48,437 nt of DNA from Chloroflexota bacterium (GCA_029553955.1 JAKPJZ010000190.1:1-48437); one strand, 5' to 3'. Positions 39,924-48,437 are shown, counted from the first letter of the stretch. The notes: generated by a model not told the origin, from the sequence alone. Made by a program: numbers and translations.

Positions 39924-41816
39924 ATGGGAACGATCCGCTACCTGCAGAAGGACGGCCGGCCGCGCTACCTGGTCGGCGTGAACTATTGGGCGCGGCACGC
40001 CGGGCCGCTGATGTGGCGCGACTGGCGGCCCGAGCGGGTACGCGCCGAGCTCTGCGAGATGCGCGGCCTGGGCATGAACGTCTGCCGCTCGTTCCTCTAC
40101 ACCCCCGATTTCATGCCCGCTCCCGACACCGTGGACCCCGTGATGCTCGAGCGCTTGGCCGAGTTCCTGGCCCTCTGCGATGAGGTGGGCATCGACACCA
40201 TCCCAACCTTCTTCGTGGGCCACATGTCGGGCGAGAACTGGGATCTGCCCTGGCGCGGCAGCCGCGATCTGTATACCGACCCCTGGATGCTGCAGCAGGA
40301 GGCGCTGTACGTGCAGGCGGTGGTGCGCCGCGTGCACCGCGCGCCGGCGCTGGCGGGATGGCTGCTGTCGAACGAGGTCCCCCTCTACGGCGGCGACACC
40401 GATGCGGCCAGCGCTGTGCGGTGGGCCGAGCGCCTGGCCGCGAGCATCCGCGAGGTCGACCACACGCACCCCATCGGCGTGGGCGACGGCGCCTGGCCGC
40501 TCTTGGGCAACAACAACGGCTTTGCCCTGGAGCCGCTCGCCAAGGTGGCCGACTTGATCGGGCCGCATATCTATGCGACGGGCAGCGATGCGCTGCGGCA
40601 TTCGCTGCTGCCGGCGTGGAGCATCACGGCAGCGAGCGGCTACGGGCTGCCTGCGATCCTCGAGGAATTTGGCTGCTCCGTCTTCGCCGCCGGGGGCGCC
40701 GGCACGCTGGGCTGGTGCTTTGCCGATTTCGACCTGCCCACGCAACGTCCCTACGCGCATCATGCCTTTGAGCTGCTCTTTGGCGTGACGACGGCCAACG
40801 GCGAGCCCAAGCCGGCCGCCGAAGAGATCGCGCGCTTTGCCCGCGCGATCGAGCGCATCGACCTCAGCGCCTACCGGCTGTCCGAGCCGGCGGCCTACCT
40901 CATCGAGCCATCCAGCATGCGCCATGCCTACCCGTTCTACGGCTGGCTCTCGCCGGGCGCGATCGCGCAGATGCTGCACGAGGCCTTTACGCTGAGCCGG
41001 CAGGCCCGCCTCGACGTCGGCGTCTGGCGCGAGCCGGCCATCGCCTGCAACTGCCCGGAGGACATCGCCGGGCCAGGCGCCGTGGCGCTGCCGGCGGGGG
41101 CGCGGCTGCTCATCGCGCCACACATGGCGCACCTCAATGCGCCGACGTGGGAGGCGCTGGCCGCCTATGCGCGGAGCGGAGGCACTGTCTACCTCTCGTA
41201 CGCGCAGGGCTGGTCGATCCACAACTTCGAGGCGCTCACCGGCTGCCAGCACCACCTGCGCTATGGCCTGGCCGACATCCCAGCAAGCCCGCTCGAGATC
41301 ACCCTGCGTCGCCCGCTGGCGTCGCTGCCCGCGGGCACCCGCCTGCACTACGAGGTGCCGCAGGGCCAGGCACGCTCGGGGTACTGCCCGGTGCAGCCGG
41401 TCGCGGCCGAGGTGGTGGCGGTCGACGGTGAGGGGCATCCTGCCATCCTCGAGCACAGGCTCGGCGCCGGGCGTGTCATCTTTTGCGCCTTCCCACTCGA
41501 GCACTATATCGCGCAGGCCCACGAGGCGCACCGCAGCGACAGCACGTGGCGGCTCTATCACGCACTGCGCGAGCTGGCCGGGCTCACGCCGCTGGTCGAT
41601 GGCGACAACCCCTTCGTCGAGGTGCGCTACCTGGAGGGCCCGGGCGACTGCCTGGTGTGGGCCATCAACCACAGTTGGCAGCCGCAGCAGGTGACGCTGC
41701 GCGCACACTTTTCGGTGCTCGAGGCGCGTGACCTCGAGACGGGCGCCGAGGCAATGCTCGAGCTATCGCTCCCCAAGAAGCAGGTGCGCGTGCTACGGCT
41801 GCTGTCCCCTTCCTGA
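39924..41816 (+). CDS. Cytosolic GH5/GH42-like glycoside hydrolase
   Basis: The 630-residue protein has a (beta/alpha)8 barrel to about residue 320 with YLVGVNYWARHAGPLMW, the acid/base in GWLLSNEVPLYGG (Glu151) and the nucleophile in LPAILEEFGCS (Glu248). A GH42-type trimerisation-like domain (about 370-560, e.g. GARLLIAPHMAHLN and GGTVYLSYAQG) and a beta-sandwich end follow. It lacks a signal peptide, so it likely acts on imported oligosaccharides, perhaps with the GPH transporter at 45215. ATG 39924 follows CGGAGAG; a TTG at 39906 is less likely. Exact substrate unknown. Confidence 0.8.
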   Translation: MGTIRYLQKDGRPRYLVGVNYWARHAGPLMWRDWRPERVRAELCEMRGLGMNVCRSFLYTPDFMPAPDTVDPVMLERLAEFLALCDEVGIDTIPTFFVGHMSGENWDLPWRGSRDLYTDPWMLQQEALYVQAVVRRVHRAPALAGWLLSNEVPLYGGDTDAASAVRWAERLAASIREVDHTHPIGVGDGAWPLLGNNNGFALEPLAKVADLIGPHIYATGSDALRHSLLPAWSITAASGYGLPAILEEFGCSVFAAGGAGTLGWCFADFDLPTQRPYAHHAFELLFGVTTANGEPKPAAEEIARFARAIERIDLSAYRLSEPAAYLIEPSSMRHAYPFYGWLSPGAIAQMLHEAFTLSRQARLDVGVWREPAIACNCPEDIAGPGAVALPAGARLLIAPHMAHLNAPTWEALAAYARSGGTVYLSYAQGWSIHNFEALTGCQHHLRYGLADIPASPLEITLRRPLASLPAGTRLHYEVPQGQARSGYCPVQPVAAEVVAVDGEGHPAILEHRLGAGRVIFCAFPLEHYIAQAHEAHRSDSTWRLYHALRELAGLTPLVDGDNPFVEVRYLEGPGDCLVWAINHSWQPQQVTLRAHFSVLEARDLETGAEAMLELSLPKKQVRVLRLLSPS

Positions 41817-42121
41817 CGCCGTCCTTGGGACGCCACGGCATCTCCGGATTGTCATTGCGAGTACCTCAGGGTTCCCGGATCCTGTGCCAAGCAGAGAACT
41901 GCTATTGCGAGTAACCCAGGGTTCGCCGAACCCCGTGCCCAGCAGAGCCTTGGCCTGTCATTGCGAAGAGGCGGCCGCAGCCGCCGACGAAGCAATCCCT
42001 TTGCCGGACGTGGAGATGCCTTCGATGCGCGGGTCATACTGAGTTGTCAAGGGTCGCCGCGGCGAGCGCTCTGGACAGAAGAGATGACACCGCGGCCTGG
42101 GGTACTCGCAATGACAATCCG
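41817..42121. repeat. Cluster of CATTGCGAG-class repeats
   Basis: Copies begin at about 41853, 41902 and 41958 (ATTGCGAGTA(C/A)C(T/C)CAGGGTTC; GACGAAGCAATCCC), and the reverse form TACTCGCAATGACA is near 42098. No gene in this 305-base gap. Related copies are at 17556 and 17700-17805. Confidence 0.75.
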
Positions 42122-44389
42122 TTATTGCGGCATCTCGCCACCCTGTGTGCGCGGCCTCCCGGCGAAGAGCCGCCCAACAAAGCGCTGCAGGCTGAGAAGC
42201 GCGGCACGGCGCCAGGCGCGCCCGCCTGCAGCGAGCTCGCGCGGCGAGGCGCGGCGGCCGGCGAAGCGGTCGCGCACGTAGAGGTCCACGATCGGGCGCG
42301 CCAGCGGCCGGCCGGCACGCAGCGCCTCGTCGAGCGCCGCCGCGAGCTCGCGAGGGGTGAGGCAGGGATCGGCGCGCACTCCGAGCGGGCGGGCGATCCA
42401 GGTCAGGCGCATGTACAGGCGCTCGGCGGGGCGCAGGGTCCACCAACGGCGGCCGTAGTACCAGGCTGTGCCGCCGGCCAGGGCCAGCAGGAGCGCGCCC
42501 AGGCCAATCTGGCGCCAGGGCAGGCGCTCGATCAGCGGCACGTGGTATGCGGGGCCTTGCGGCACCTCGCCAGGTTCCAGCTCGTCCTCGGGCGCGCCCG
42601 TCGGGCGCCGGCGCGGCGCATCGGCCGGGTTCGCCGGCGAGCTGTTGGGGTTTGCCAACTCGTCGCCCGTCGGCCGCAGGAACGTGGGACGCGAGGGGGT
42701 CGGCTCGAACTCGATCCAGCCATAGCTGGGGAAGTAGACCTCGGGCCAGGCGTGGGCGTCGCTCTCGCGGATGACGTAGGCGCCGCGCTCCTCGGCATAC
42801 TGGCCGGGCGCGTAGCCCTGCGCCAGCCTGGCCGGAACGCCCACCGCCCGGCACATGAGCACCATGGCCGATGCAAAGTAGGTACAATAGCCTTCGCGGC
42901 GCTCAAACAGGAACCACTCCACCGGGTCGCTCCCGGCGGGAGGCGCATCGATCGCCTGGTTGTAGCGCAATTGGCGCAGGTACGCTTCGATGGCCGCGGC
43001 CTTGTCGTAGGGTGTGCCCTGCGCGCCCGCCACCTCGCGCGCCAGTTCAGCGATGTGCCTGGGCAGCGTCGCCGGCAACTGCAGGTAGCGCTCGATGACC
43101 CACGCCGGATAGTTCGTGCCCGCTTGCCGCAGGCTGCGGATGCTGGCCGTCGACACCAACGACTCGACGGTGTAGCGCTGCTCGCGCCCCAGGCTTTGCG
43201 CGGGCAGCACGCACGAGATCTCGGGCACGCCGTTGGTCTTGAGCAAGCCCTGGGCATCGGTGCGCAGCGGCACCCGCAGCGGCTCGGCCGCCGCGAGAAG
43301 CAGCAGCTCACCCTTGCGCAGATAGGTGACCGTCTGTGTGAGCACCGCGCGCGCCAGGTAGGCATCGGCCTGCGTCAGGGCATCGCCGGGCTCGAAACGC
43401 AGCTTGACCGGGCTGGTATCGACCCAGCCGCTGCCGGTGTAGCGATCGAGCAGCACTGCCCGCCAGTAGCGCTCCTCCGTCGCTTTCACCTCGAGCACCG
43501 GCGTCTGGCCCAGGTTCATGGCGCCGCTCAGGGTCAACGTGCGGCCAAAGCTGCCCGAGCCCAGTTGGTCGCGGTAGGTGAGCGAGGCGTAGAGGCGGCG
43601 CCACTCGTCCTGCACGCGCTGCCACGGCCCTTCGAGCATCCCTGCAGCATCGCTCCAGCGCAGCGAAGGGCTGGGGTGAGGCAGCACCCAGACGAGCCCC
43701 ACGACAACGAGGGCGATCAGGGCGCCGTCGCGCAGGAACTCGATGCCGACCCACGGCTCGTAGATGACGCGGTGGCTCTGCCATTCGCGCTCGCGTTGGT
43801 AGACGTTGCTGCGCACGACCAGGATCAGCGACCACAGCAGGTAGTAGATAAAGTAGGTGATGAGCCCGGGGGGCGCATAGTACACGCCCAGGAAGATGAC
43901 CAACCCAGGCGGCAACACGGCACCCCACACCCAGTGGTTGTGGAAGAGACTCCAGGCCCCATAGAAGGCAATGAGCCAGCAGATGCCGCTCATTTGGACG
44001 ACAAAGGGCAAGGAATCGCTGCTCGAAGTGCCGCGCGCGGCGGCGCCCAGCCACAATTGCAGCCGAGTCGCCAGGATCTCGCCCTTCGCCTGTTGTGCGG
44101 CCAGCCAGCCATCCGGCTGCAGCAGCGGCGGCAGCTCGATCAGCGTGGTCAGCAGCAGGTAGCACCAGAGGATGCCGAGCAGCAGGCCCAGCACGTGCGC
44201 CAAGACGCCCGGCAGCCGCACCTTGCTGAGGATCAGCCCGAACAGCCCGCCCAGCACGACGACGGCGGTCAGGATGCCCAAACCTTCGGCCAGGCCCCCT
44301 GCCTCGAACGTACGGGCCATGGTCACGAGCATAAGCAACAAGAGGAAGACAGACGTCCATCCCTCTCGGAGATGCAGACGTTCGTGCAC
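42122..44389 (-). CDS. TgpA-like membrane transglutaminase (DUF3488-TGc-DUF4129)
   Basis: The 755-residue protein has about six N-terminal helices (to about 245), a large extracytoplasmic part containing the transglutaminase-like core, one further helix (about 630-645) and a cytosolic DUF4129-type tail. The core shows REGYCTYFASAMVLMCR (Cys502), RESDAHAWPEVYF (His546) and YGWIEFEPTP, where Glu replaces the more usual Asp, a common variant. Function is protein modification or protease-like action at the cell surface, often near moxR/DUF58 genes, which are absent here. GTG 44389 follows GGAGG by 5 bases; the frame upstream runs through a palindrome. Confidence 0.87.
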   Translation of the reverse strand: MHERLHLREGWTSVFLLLLMLVTMARTFEAGGLAEGLGILTAVVVLGGLFGLILSKVRLPGVLAHVLGLLLGILWCYLLLTTLIELPPLLQPDGWLAAQQAKGEILATRLQLWLGAAARGTSSSDSLPFVVQMSGICWLIAFYGAWSLFHNHWVWGAVLPPGLVIFLGVYYAPPGLITYFIYYLLWSLILVVRSNVYQREREWQSHRVIYEPWVGIEFLRDGALIALVVVGLVWVLPHPSPSLRWSDAAGMLEGPWQRVQDEWRRLYASLTYRDQLGSGSFGRTLTLSGAMNLGQTPVLEVKATEERYWRAVLLDRYTGSGWVDTSPVKLRFEPGDALTQADAYLARAVLTQTVTYLRKGELLLLAAAEPLRVPLRTDAQGLLKTNGVPEISCVLPAQSLGREQRYTVESLVSTASIRSLRQAGTNYPAWVIERYLQLPATLPRHIAELAREVAGAQGTPYDKAAAIEAYLRQLRYNQAIDAPPAGSDPVEWFLFERREGYCTYFASAMVLMCRAVGVPARLAQGYAPGQYAEERGAYVIRESDAHAWPEVYFPSYGWIEFEPTPSRPTFLRPTGDELANPNSSPANPADAPRRRPTGAPEDELEPGEVPQGPAYHVPLIERLPWRQIGLGALLLALAGGTAWYYGRRWWTLRPAERLYMRLTWIARPLGVRADPCLTPRELAAALDEALRAGRPLARPIVDLYVRDRFAGRRASPRELAAGGRAWRRAALLSLQRFVGRLFAGRPRTQGGEMPQ

Positions 44390-44438
44390 GATTACCTCCG
44401 GTGGGTGTATCGCAAGACCGTCGGCGAGACCCGTTCGC

Positions 44439-44524
44439 AGTGCCGGAGAGCGGGTGCGGGGTAGACACCTGACAGGTCTCCGGAGACCTGTCAGGTGTCT
44501 ACCCCGCACCCGCTCTCCGGCACT
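44439..44524. repeat. Perfect 86-bp palindrome
   Basis: 43-base arms with no loop and no mismatch, starting AGTGCCGGAGAGCGGGTGCG and centred between 44481 and 44482 within CCTGACAGGTCTC/CGGAGACC. It lies between the transglutaminase start and the tRNA-Glu promoter. Confidence 0.95.
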
Positions 44525-44576
44525 ACAAGCATGTGGCCCCAACAACTCTGGGATACACTCTCAAGCGGCGGCCAAT

Positions 44577-44605
44577 TTGACAACTCGCGCCCTTCCTGCT
44601 ATAAT
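44577..44605 (+). promoter_or_regulatory. Consensus promoter of tRNA-Glu
   Basis: TTGACA (44577-44582), 17-base spacer, TATAAT (44600-44605) with TGC extension: a perfect housekeeping-sigma promoter, as expected for a stable RNA. Confidence 0.93.
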
Positions 44606-44624
44606 GGCCGCACTTCGGTGACAT

Positions 44625-44701
44625 GGCGCATTCGTCTAGCGGCCTAGGACACCTCCCTCTCAAGGAGGAGATCGGGGGTTCGAATCCCCCATGCGCTACC
44701 A
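44625..44701 (+). tRNA. tRNA-Glu(CTC)
   Basis: 77 bases with encoded CCA. Acceptor GGCGCAT/ATGCGCT (G-T first pair), anticodon stem CCTCC/GGAGG with loop CTCTCAA (anticodon CTC, reads GAG), T stem GGGGG/CCCCC with loop TTCGAAT. Confidence 0.95.
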
Positions 44702-44721
44702 TATGGTAGGCGTTCCCGGCC

Positions 44722-44749
44722 AAGCCCGAGTTCCGCGCTCGGGCTTTTT
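44722..44749 (+). terminator. Terminator of tRNA-Glu
   Basis: AAGCCCGAG, loop, CTCGGGCTTTTT. Confidence 0.92.
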
Positions 44750-44815
44750 GCCGCCCAGAGACGGTCGGTTGGGGGGGAGAGCCCCTGGCCGACGAGAACC
44801 GCCCCGCCGGCGCGT

Positions 44816-45106
44816 TTACATCAGCGGCCCATCGAACCTCCGTGGCGGTGGTGGGCCGTGTTCGCCGCGTGGGCCAGGTGCCTTGGCAGCCTTGGGCTTG
44901 GCGAGGTCGGCCCTCGCTTCGACCACCAGCTCGTCAAGCCGGGCCCGGATCGCACGCAGCACGATCCTCAACCCGTCGCCCAGCAGCAGGCCCACCTTCA
45001 CCAGCGCCTTCAACACGGGGCGGCTGTGCCGCGCCACCACCGTACCCACGAGGCCAATGACCACGCCCACCAGCACCCCAGGAAGCAGGCCCGCAAGGAA
45101 CTCCAC
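44816..45106 (-). CDS. Small membrane protein, DUF5132-like
   Basis: The 96-residue protein has one or two N-terminal helices with glycine spacing (FLAGLLPGVLVGVVIGLVGTVV), then RPVLKALVKVGLLLGDGLRI and an amphipathic ARLDELVVEARADLA, ending in a Pro-rich tail. This order matches DUF5132 proteins, which have no known function. GTG 45106 follows GAGGAGGTG. It stands alone between tRNA-Glu and the transporter gene. Confidence 0.68.
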   Translation of the reverse strand: MEFLAGLLPGVLVGVVIGLVGTVVARHSRPVLKALVKVGLLLGDGLRIVLRAIRARLDELVVEARADLAKPKAAKAPGPRGEHGPPPPRRFDGPLM

Positions 45107-45214
45107 AAGCCACCTCCTCAGGCCAGACTGGGACGGCTATTGTTGTAGCATTCCTCTAGGGCCGAGTCAAGCCCAAGCCTGTTCTCCGCACCGAGCAGAG
45201 GCGCGGAAAGCGGG

Positions 45215-46570
45215 TCAAGTCCGTCGGTCCTCCAGCTCTTTGCGCACGGCGAGGTGCCGCTCGCGGGTGAGCGGGTAGAGCAGGGCGAAGGCGATGCCGC
45301 CGATGAGGAGCAGCGCCGGCGCGCCGCCCACCAGGAAGCGGATGGCCCTGAGCACCTCGGGCGCCTGTTGCGCCGCGTTGGGCACATAGCCGCTCCGGTC
45401 GAGGAGGAGCAGCGCGCCGGGCACGACCAGGGAAGCGCCGATCTTTTGCATGAGCGTGATCAGGCTGTAGAAGGTGCCCTCATGGCGCTGCCCGGTCTGC
45501 AACTCGTCCCACTCGACGGCATCGGGGATGATTGACCACGGCAGGACGTGCGCAGCCGAAATGCCCACCCCGGCCAGCGCGGCCAGCAGCACGACGAACG
45601 CCAGCGAGACGCCCGGCTGCAAGAAGGCCAGCACGATCAGCACCACGCCGAGAAAGCCAATGCCCAGCACATAGGCGCGCTGCTTATCCCAATGGCTCAC
45701 GGCCCAGTTCCACAGGGGCAGCGCCAGGGCCGCCACGACAAAGACGGTGCCCAGAATCAGGTCGCGCTGCGCCTCCATATTCAGCCAGTACTTGAGAAAG
45801 TAGAGCAACATCGGCTGGAGGAGGTCCACGGTCATCCAGGTCAACAGGAAGACGCCGACGGCAAAGAGGAACGGCCGGTTGTGGAACACGGCCCGCAGCG
45901 ACTGGCGCACCGAGGCCTGCGGCTGCTGCTGGAACTCGCGCCGCTCGCGCGTGCCGAAGAAGGTGCCGAGCAGCGGCAGGGCGCTGGTCAGTCCAAAGAG
46001 CAGGCCCACCCAGGCCACGCGTCCGGCGTTCTCGGGCTGGAAGGCACCGATCAGCATCCCCGGCACGACAAAGGCCACCAGGCCCGCGACGATGGAGAAA
46101 AACATGCGGTAGGCGGTGAGCGAGGTGCGCTCGTCATAGTCGAGCGTGAGCTCTGGGGTCAGGGCAAAGTATGGCATGTAGGCGAGGCTCGCCAGCGTGT
46201 CGAACAGCAGGTAAGCCACGCCATAGTAGACGGCCAGCCACAGCTGGCTGCTCAGCGGCGGCGTCCACCACAGCATGGCAAAGCCCAGGCCAAAGGGGAT
46301 GGCGCCGAAGAGGAGGAAAGGCCGTCGCCGCCCCCAGCGGCTCCGGGTACGATCGCTGAGATAGCCCACCAGGGGGTCGTTGATCCAGTCCCAGCTTCGC
46401 CCGATAAAGATGGCCATCGCGGCCAGTTGCAGGTCCAGGTGGACCACGTCGGACAGGAACATGGCGAAAAAGACCGAGAGCATGGTGCTGGTCATGGAGA
46501 ACCCCCAGTCTCCAAGACCATAGAGCAGCTTGGCGCGGCGGGGAAGCTTCTCCGACTGGGATGCAGCCAC
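45215..46570 (-). CDS. GPH-family sugar:cation symporter (MFS)
   Basis: The 451-residue transporter has twelve hydrophobic helices. It shows the MelB/GPH-type signature: RRAKLLYGLGDWGFSM at the start, then FIGRSWDWINDPLVGYLSDR and TRSRWGRRRPFLLFGA in the first half, and GISAAHVLPWSIIPDAVEWD later. It would import glycosides, pentosides or hexuronides with a cation. GTG 46570 follows GGAGG by 7 bases. It could supply the GH5-like enzyme at 39924; this is inference from proximity. Confidence 0.9.
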   Translation of the reverse strand: MAASQSEKLPRRAKLLYGLGDWGFSMTSTMLSVFFAMFLSDVVHLDLQLAAMAIFIGRSWDWINDPLVGYLSDRTRSRWGRRRPFLLFGAIPFGLGFAMLWWTPPLSSQLWLAVYYGVAYLLFDTLASLAYMPYFALTPELTLDYDERTSLTAYRMFFSIVAGLVAFVVPGMLIGAFQPENAGRVAWVGLLFGLTSALPLLGTFFGTRERREFQQQPQASVRQSLRAVFHNRPFLFAVGVFLLTWMTVDLLQPMLLYFLKYWLNMEAQRDLILGTVFVVAALALPLWNWAVSHWDKQRAYVLGIGFLGVVLIVLAFLQPGVSLAFVVLLAALAGVGISAAHVLPWSIIPDAVEWDELQTGQRHEGTFYSLITLMQKIGASLVVPGALLLLDRSGYVPNAAQQAPEVLRAIRFLVGGAPALLLIGGIAFALLYPLTRERHLAVRKELEDRRT

Positions 46571-46630
46571 TGTATCACCTCCATGGGGCGGGTGCCGGTC
46601 AAGCCACGACGTCTCGCACGACAGGCAACA

Positions 46631-47590
46631 CTAGCGGACCGGCGTCGCGCTCTCCAGCGGAGCCACGACAGGGCCCGCCTGCAGCAGCATGCCCAGCCGG
46701 GTCCTGGCCATCACAACCAAGGTGCTGTTCCCTGCCTTTTCGGCCAGCTCGGCCGATTGCTGAAAAGCGTCAATCGCCTGGCGGGCGTCGCCCTGCGCTT
46801 CGAAGGCGCTTCCCAGGAGCAGGTAAGCCTCGGCGGAGTCGGGGTTGGCCGCCAGGGCCGCCTCGGCGTCGGCCTGTGCCCTGTCGAGCGCTCCGACCTG
46901 CAGCCAGGCCATGCCCCGCATCACCAGGTAGCTTGTGCGGTCGGCCAGCAACTGCTCGGCCCGGGCAAAGGCCAGGGCGGCCTGCTGCGGATGCCTCTGC
47001 CGCGCTTCGAGCACGCCGATCCAGATGTGCAGGCTGGGGTCTTCGGGCGTGATCTCGGCGGCCTGCCGGTAGCTGGCGGCCGCGCCGGCCAGGTCGCCCC
47101 TGGCCAGCAACTGCTCGCCGGCGCCGGCCTTGTCCATCGCCGCCATGCGCCGGGGATCGGGTGGAAACACATAGCGGTAGACGGCCCAGGCAGCGAAGAG
47201 CACGGCCGCCACGCCGCCCGCGATGAGGAGGGCACGGCGCCATTGCTGCCGGCGCCGCTCGGCCACGCGGCGGTCGAGGTACCACCACCACTGTGCCGGC
47301 ACAGGCTTGGCCGCCTCGCGAGTTGCGGCGAGCCCGCCGGCCCGCCGCAACTCGCCGATGAGCACCACATCCTTGGCCTCGAGCAGCCGCTCCACCGTCT
47401 CGAGCCGCGCCATCTCGGCCCGCAGGTCAACGCCCGTATCCTCGAGGTTGGCCAGCAAGCCGTGGATACGGTCGAGCAGGTGCAGCAACGCCTCGGCCTG
47501 TGGGCCAGAGCCGCGCAGGTTGGCCACGAGCCGCTCGGCTTCGCCGATCAGCCCGCGCAGGTCTTGTGCAGTCTCACCCCGGGGAGGCAC
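46631..47590 (-). CDS. Membrane-anchored TPR protein
   Basis: The 319-residue protein has an N-terminal coiled-coil-prone region (to about 90), one membrane helix (about 120-140: LLIAGGVAAVLFAAWAVY), and about four tetratricopeptide repeats (about 155-300), e.g. AAASYRQAAEITPEDPSLHI and AQADAEAALAANPDSAEAYL. It probably scaffolds proteins at the outer face of the membrane. GTG 47590 is 6 bases after the zinc-ribbon stop, with only a weak binding site, suggesting coupling. Confidence 0.75.
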   Translation of the reverse strand: MPPRGETAQDLRGLIGEAERLVANLRGSGPQAEALLHLLDRIHGLLANLEDTGVDLRAEMARLETVERLLEAKDVVLIGELRRAGGLAATREAAKPVPAQWWWYLDRRVAERRRQQWRRALLIAGGVAAVLFAAWAVYRYVFPPDPRRMAAMDKAGAGEQLLARGDLAGAAASYRQAAEITPEDPSLHIWIGVLEARQRHPQQAALAFARAEQLLADRTSYLVMRGMAWLQVGALDRAQADAEAALAANPDSAEAYLLLGSAFEAQGDARQAIDAFQQSAELAEKAGNSTLVVMARTRLGMLLQAGPVVAPLESATPVR

Positions 47591-47596
47591 GGTGAC

Positions 47597-47806
47597 TCAG
47601 CTCTGTGTGCTCTGGTCGGGCGCCGGTTCAGCCCGCGTGCCACACCTGGGGCAGACCGTCTCTTGCTGCGTGAGCAGCCGACCGCAGCCGCTGCAGCGGA
47701 CCACCGCCGCGCCGCAGAGCTGGCAGACCGGCAAGGAGCGCTTGGTGTTGCCGTTGCAGTACGGGCAGCGGCAGCGTGCCTCGGCCTCGTGCTTCTCGCC
47801 TGTCAT
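47597..47806 (-). CDS. Double zinc-ribbon protein
   Basis: The 69-residue protein has two zinc ribbons: Cys14/17 with Cys28/31 (CPYC..CQLC) and Cys38/41 with Cys52/55 (CSGC..CPRC). No other domain. It overlaps the iscU stop by 4 bases (ATGA). Function unknown; possibly a small adaptor for the TPR protein encoded next. Confidence 0.75.
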   Translation of the reverse strand: MTGEKHEAEARCRCPYCNGNTKRSLPVCQLCGAAVVRCSGCGRLLTQQETVCPRCGTRAEPAPDQSTQS

Positions 47807-48186
47807 GTCAGCCCCTCCTGCTTTCGCTCATAGTCCTCGATGGCCGCGCGCAGCGCGTCGGCGCCCAGGTTCGAGCAGTGCATCTTGTTCGGAGGCAAGC
47901 CTTCCAACTCGTCGGCCACCATCTTGTTGGTGATGTGCTTGCCCTCTTCGAGCGTCTTGCCCATGGCCATCTCGCTCACCATGCTCGAGACGGCAATAGC
48001 CGCGCCACACCCAAAGGTCTTGAACTTGATATCGCTCAGGCGACCATCGGCCACCTTGATGTAAAAAGTCATCATGTCGCCACAGACGGGGTTGCCCACC
48101 GTGCCGACCCCGTCGGCATCGGCGATCTCACCCACGTTGCGCGGGTTCACAAAGTGGTCCATCACTTTTTGGCTGTAGGCTACCAT
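47803..48186 (-). CDS. Iron-sulfur cluster scaffold, IscU/NifU-N family
   Basis: Scaffold on which Fe-S clusters are built from cysteine desulfurase sulfur. The 127-residue product has the three cluster cysteines in NPVCGDMM (Cys35, with Asp37), FGCGAAIAVSSM (Cys60) and KMHCSNLG (Cys104). ATG 48186 follows GGAGG by 10 bases; a longer frame from 48288 would start upstream of the promoter. No iscS gene is in the window. First gene of an operon with the zinc-ribbon and TPR genes. Confidence 0.93.
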   Translation of the reverse strand: MVAYSQKVMDHFVNPRNVGEIADADGVGTVGNPVCGDMMTFYIKVADGRLSDIKFKTFGCGAAIAVSSMVSEMAMGKTLEEGKHITNKMVADELEGLPPNKMHCSNLGADALRAAIEDYERKQEGLT

Positions 48187-48252
48187 CGTATTGTGTCCTC
48201 CAATGGCTGCGCGGGCCGGCAATCCATCGTCTCCGGCATACGCAATACTGGA

Positions 48253-48281
48253 ATTATACTTCACTTGGCGCGCGCTGTCCA
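48253..48281 (-). promoter_or_regulatory. iscU promoter
   Basis: Minus strand TGGACA (48281-48276), 17-base spacer, TATAAT (48258-48253). Confidence 0.8.
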
Positions 48282-48373
48282 CAAGCATTTTGACAGCGGG
48301 TGTAGTTCAGTTTTGGGGCGAGTTGTGGCATAATAGGGGCAAGACTTTATGTTTAGTGTAGGTGGTTTGACGA

Positions 48374-48437
48374 ATGAAGCGTACCCGTGTTGAGATGAAG
48401 GCTGAGTTGCTGGCGCAGGCAGAGGCCAAGATTGACG
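48374..48437 (+). CDS. Start of a gene cut by the window end
   Basis: ATG 48374 begins MKRTRVEMKAELLAQAEAKI and is still open at the edge. The basic, helical start resembles N-termini of some transposases, but 21 residues cannot establish this. A candidate promoter (TTCAGT 48306-48311, 17 bases, CATAAT 48329-48334) precedes it; no binding site is obvious. Confidence 0.45.
   Translation, partial: MKRTRVEMKAELLAQAEAKID

Noticed and set aside
42044..44464. An 806-codon plus-strand frame
   Set aside because: Fully antisense to the TgpA-like gene, with His/Arg/Gln-rich low-complexity translation typical of a high-GC shadow.
45548..47833. A 761-codon plus-strand frame
   Set aside because: Antisense to the transporter, TPR and zinc-ribbon genes, which have motifs, starts and overlaps of real genes.

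Overview
The window is high-GC bacterial DNA, almost certainly chromosomal. Protein content and style (mreBCD-mrdA-minCDE-rodA cell-shape cluster, GlnS beside GltX, several pseudo-duplicated GT4 glycosyltransferases, O-antigen-ligase-type polymerases, long PD40 and glycosidase-like secreted proteins, GTG/TTG starts, very many dispersed palindromic repeats) suggest a Chloroflexota member of the Anaerolineae/Ardenticatenia kind. That placement is inference from gene content, not from a marker phylogeny.

Layout. 1-900: palindromic repeats around an adenosine-specific kinase gene. 900-4995: a tightly overlapping minus-strand operon (GNAT acetyltransferase, YraN, MiaA, a clan-A glycosidase and a family-3 solute-binding protein), driven from a promoter divergent to tilS. 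5038-7199: tilS (apparently leaderless) and hpt. 7200-20460: a minus-strand surface-polysaccharide region with two tandem GT4 glycosyltransferases, a GtrA flippase-like protein, an O-antigen ligase/polymerase, UDP-glucuronate decarboxylase, a very large fusion of a glycosidase-like domain to an O-antigen ligase, and a secreted phosphodiester-glycosidase/beta-propeller protein. 20686-28805: plus-strand elongation and division cluster mreB-mreC-mreD-mrdA-minC-minD-minE-rodA. 29065-32505: gltX and glnS. 32751-34466: a RecQ helicase remnant, a second protein remnant fused to it out of frame, and a DprA-like gene. 34537-34997: minus-strand tRNA-Gln cluster with one copy split by a small transposable-type repeat. 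35247-38365: C39-like peptidase with a terminator in its leader, a GntR/FCD regulator and a cell-wall amidase. 38443-44389: tandem GNAT, a GH5-like glycosidase and a TgpA-like transglutaminase. 44577-48437: tRNA-Glu, a DUF5132-like protein, a GPH sugar transporter, an operon of IscU, zinc ribbon and TPR protein, and the first codons of a gene cut by the window end.

How it works together. The central block is a coherent envelope programme: MreBCD, PBP2 and RodA for side-wall synthesis, MinCDE for septum placement, and flanking secreted hydrolases (amidase, C39-like) and exopolysaccharide genes. The second theme is translation of Glu/Gln codons: gltX, glnS, tRNA-Gln(TTG), tRNA-Gln(CTG) and tRNA-Glu(CTC) lie within 16 kb.

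The most unusual property is the palindromic repeats. They occupy most intergenic spaces, supply stop codons or last codons of several genes, sit in frame inside yraN, interrupt a tRNA-Gln gene with a 5-bp target duplication, and show a core inverted between two copies. The most novel protein is the O-antigen ligase fusion whose glycosidase-like domain has lost both catalytic glutamates. No CRISPR array, rRNA, complete insertion sequence or prophage was seen.
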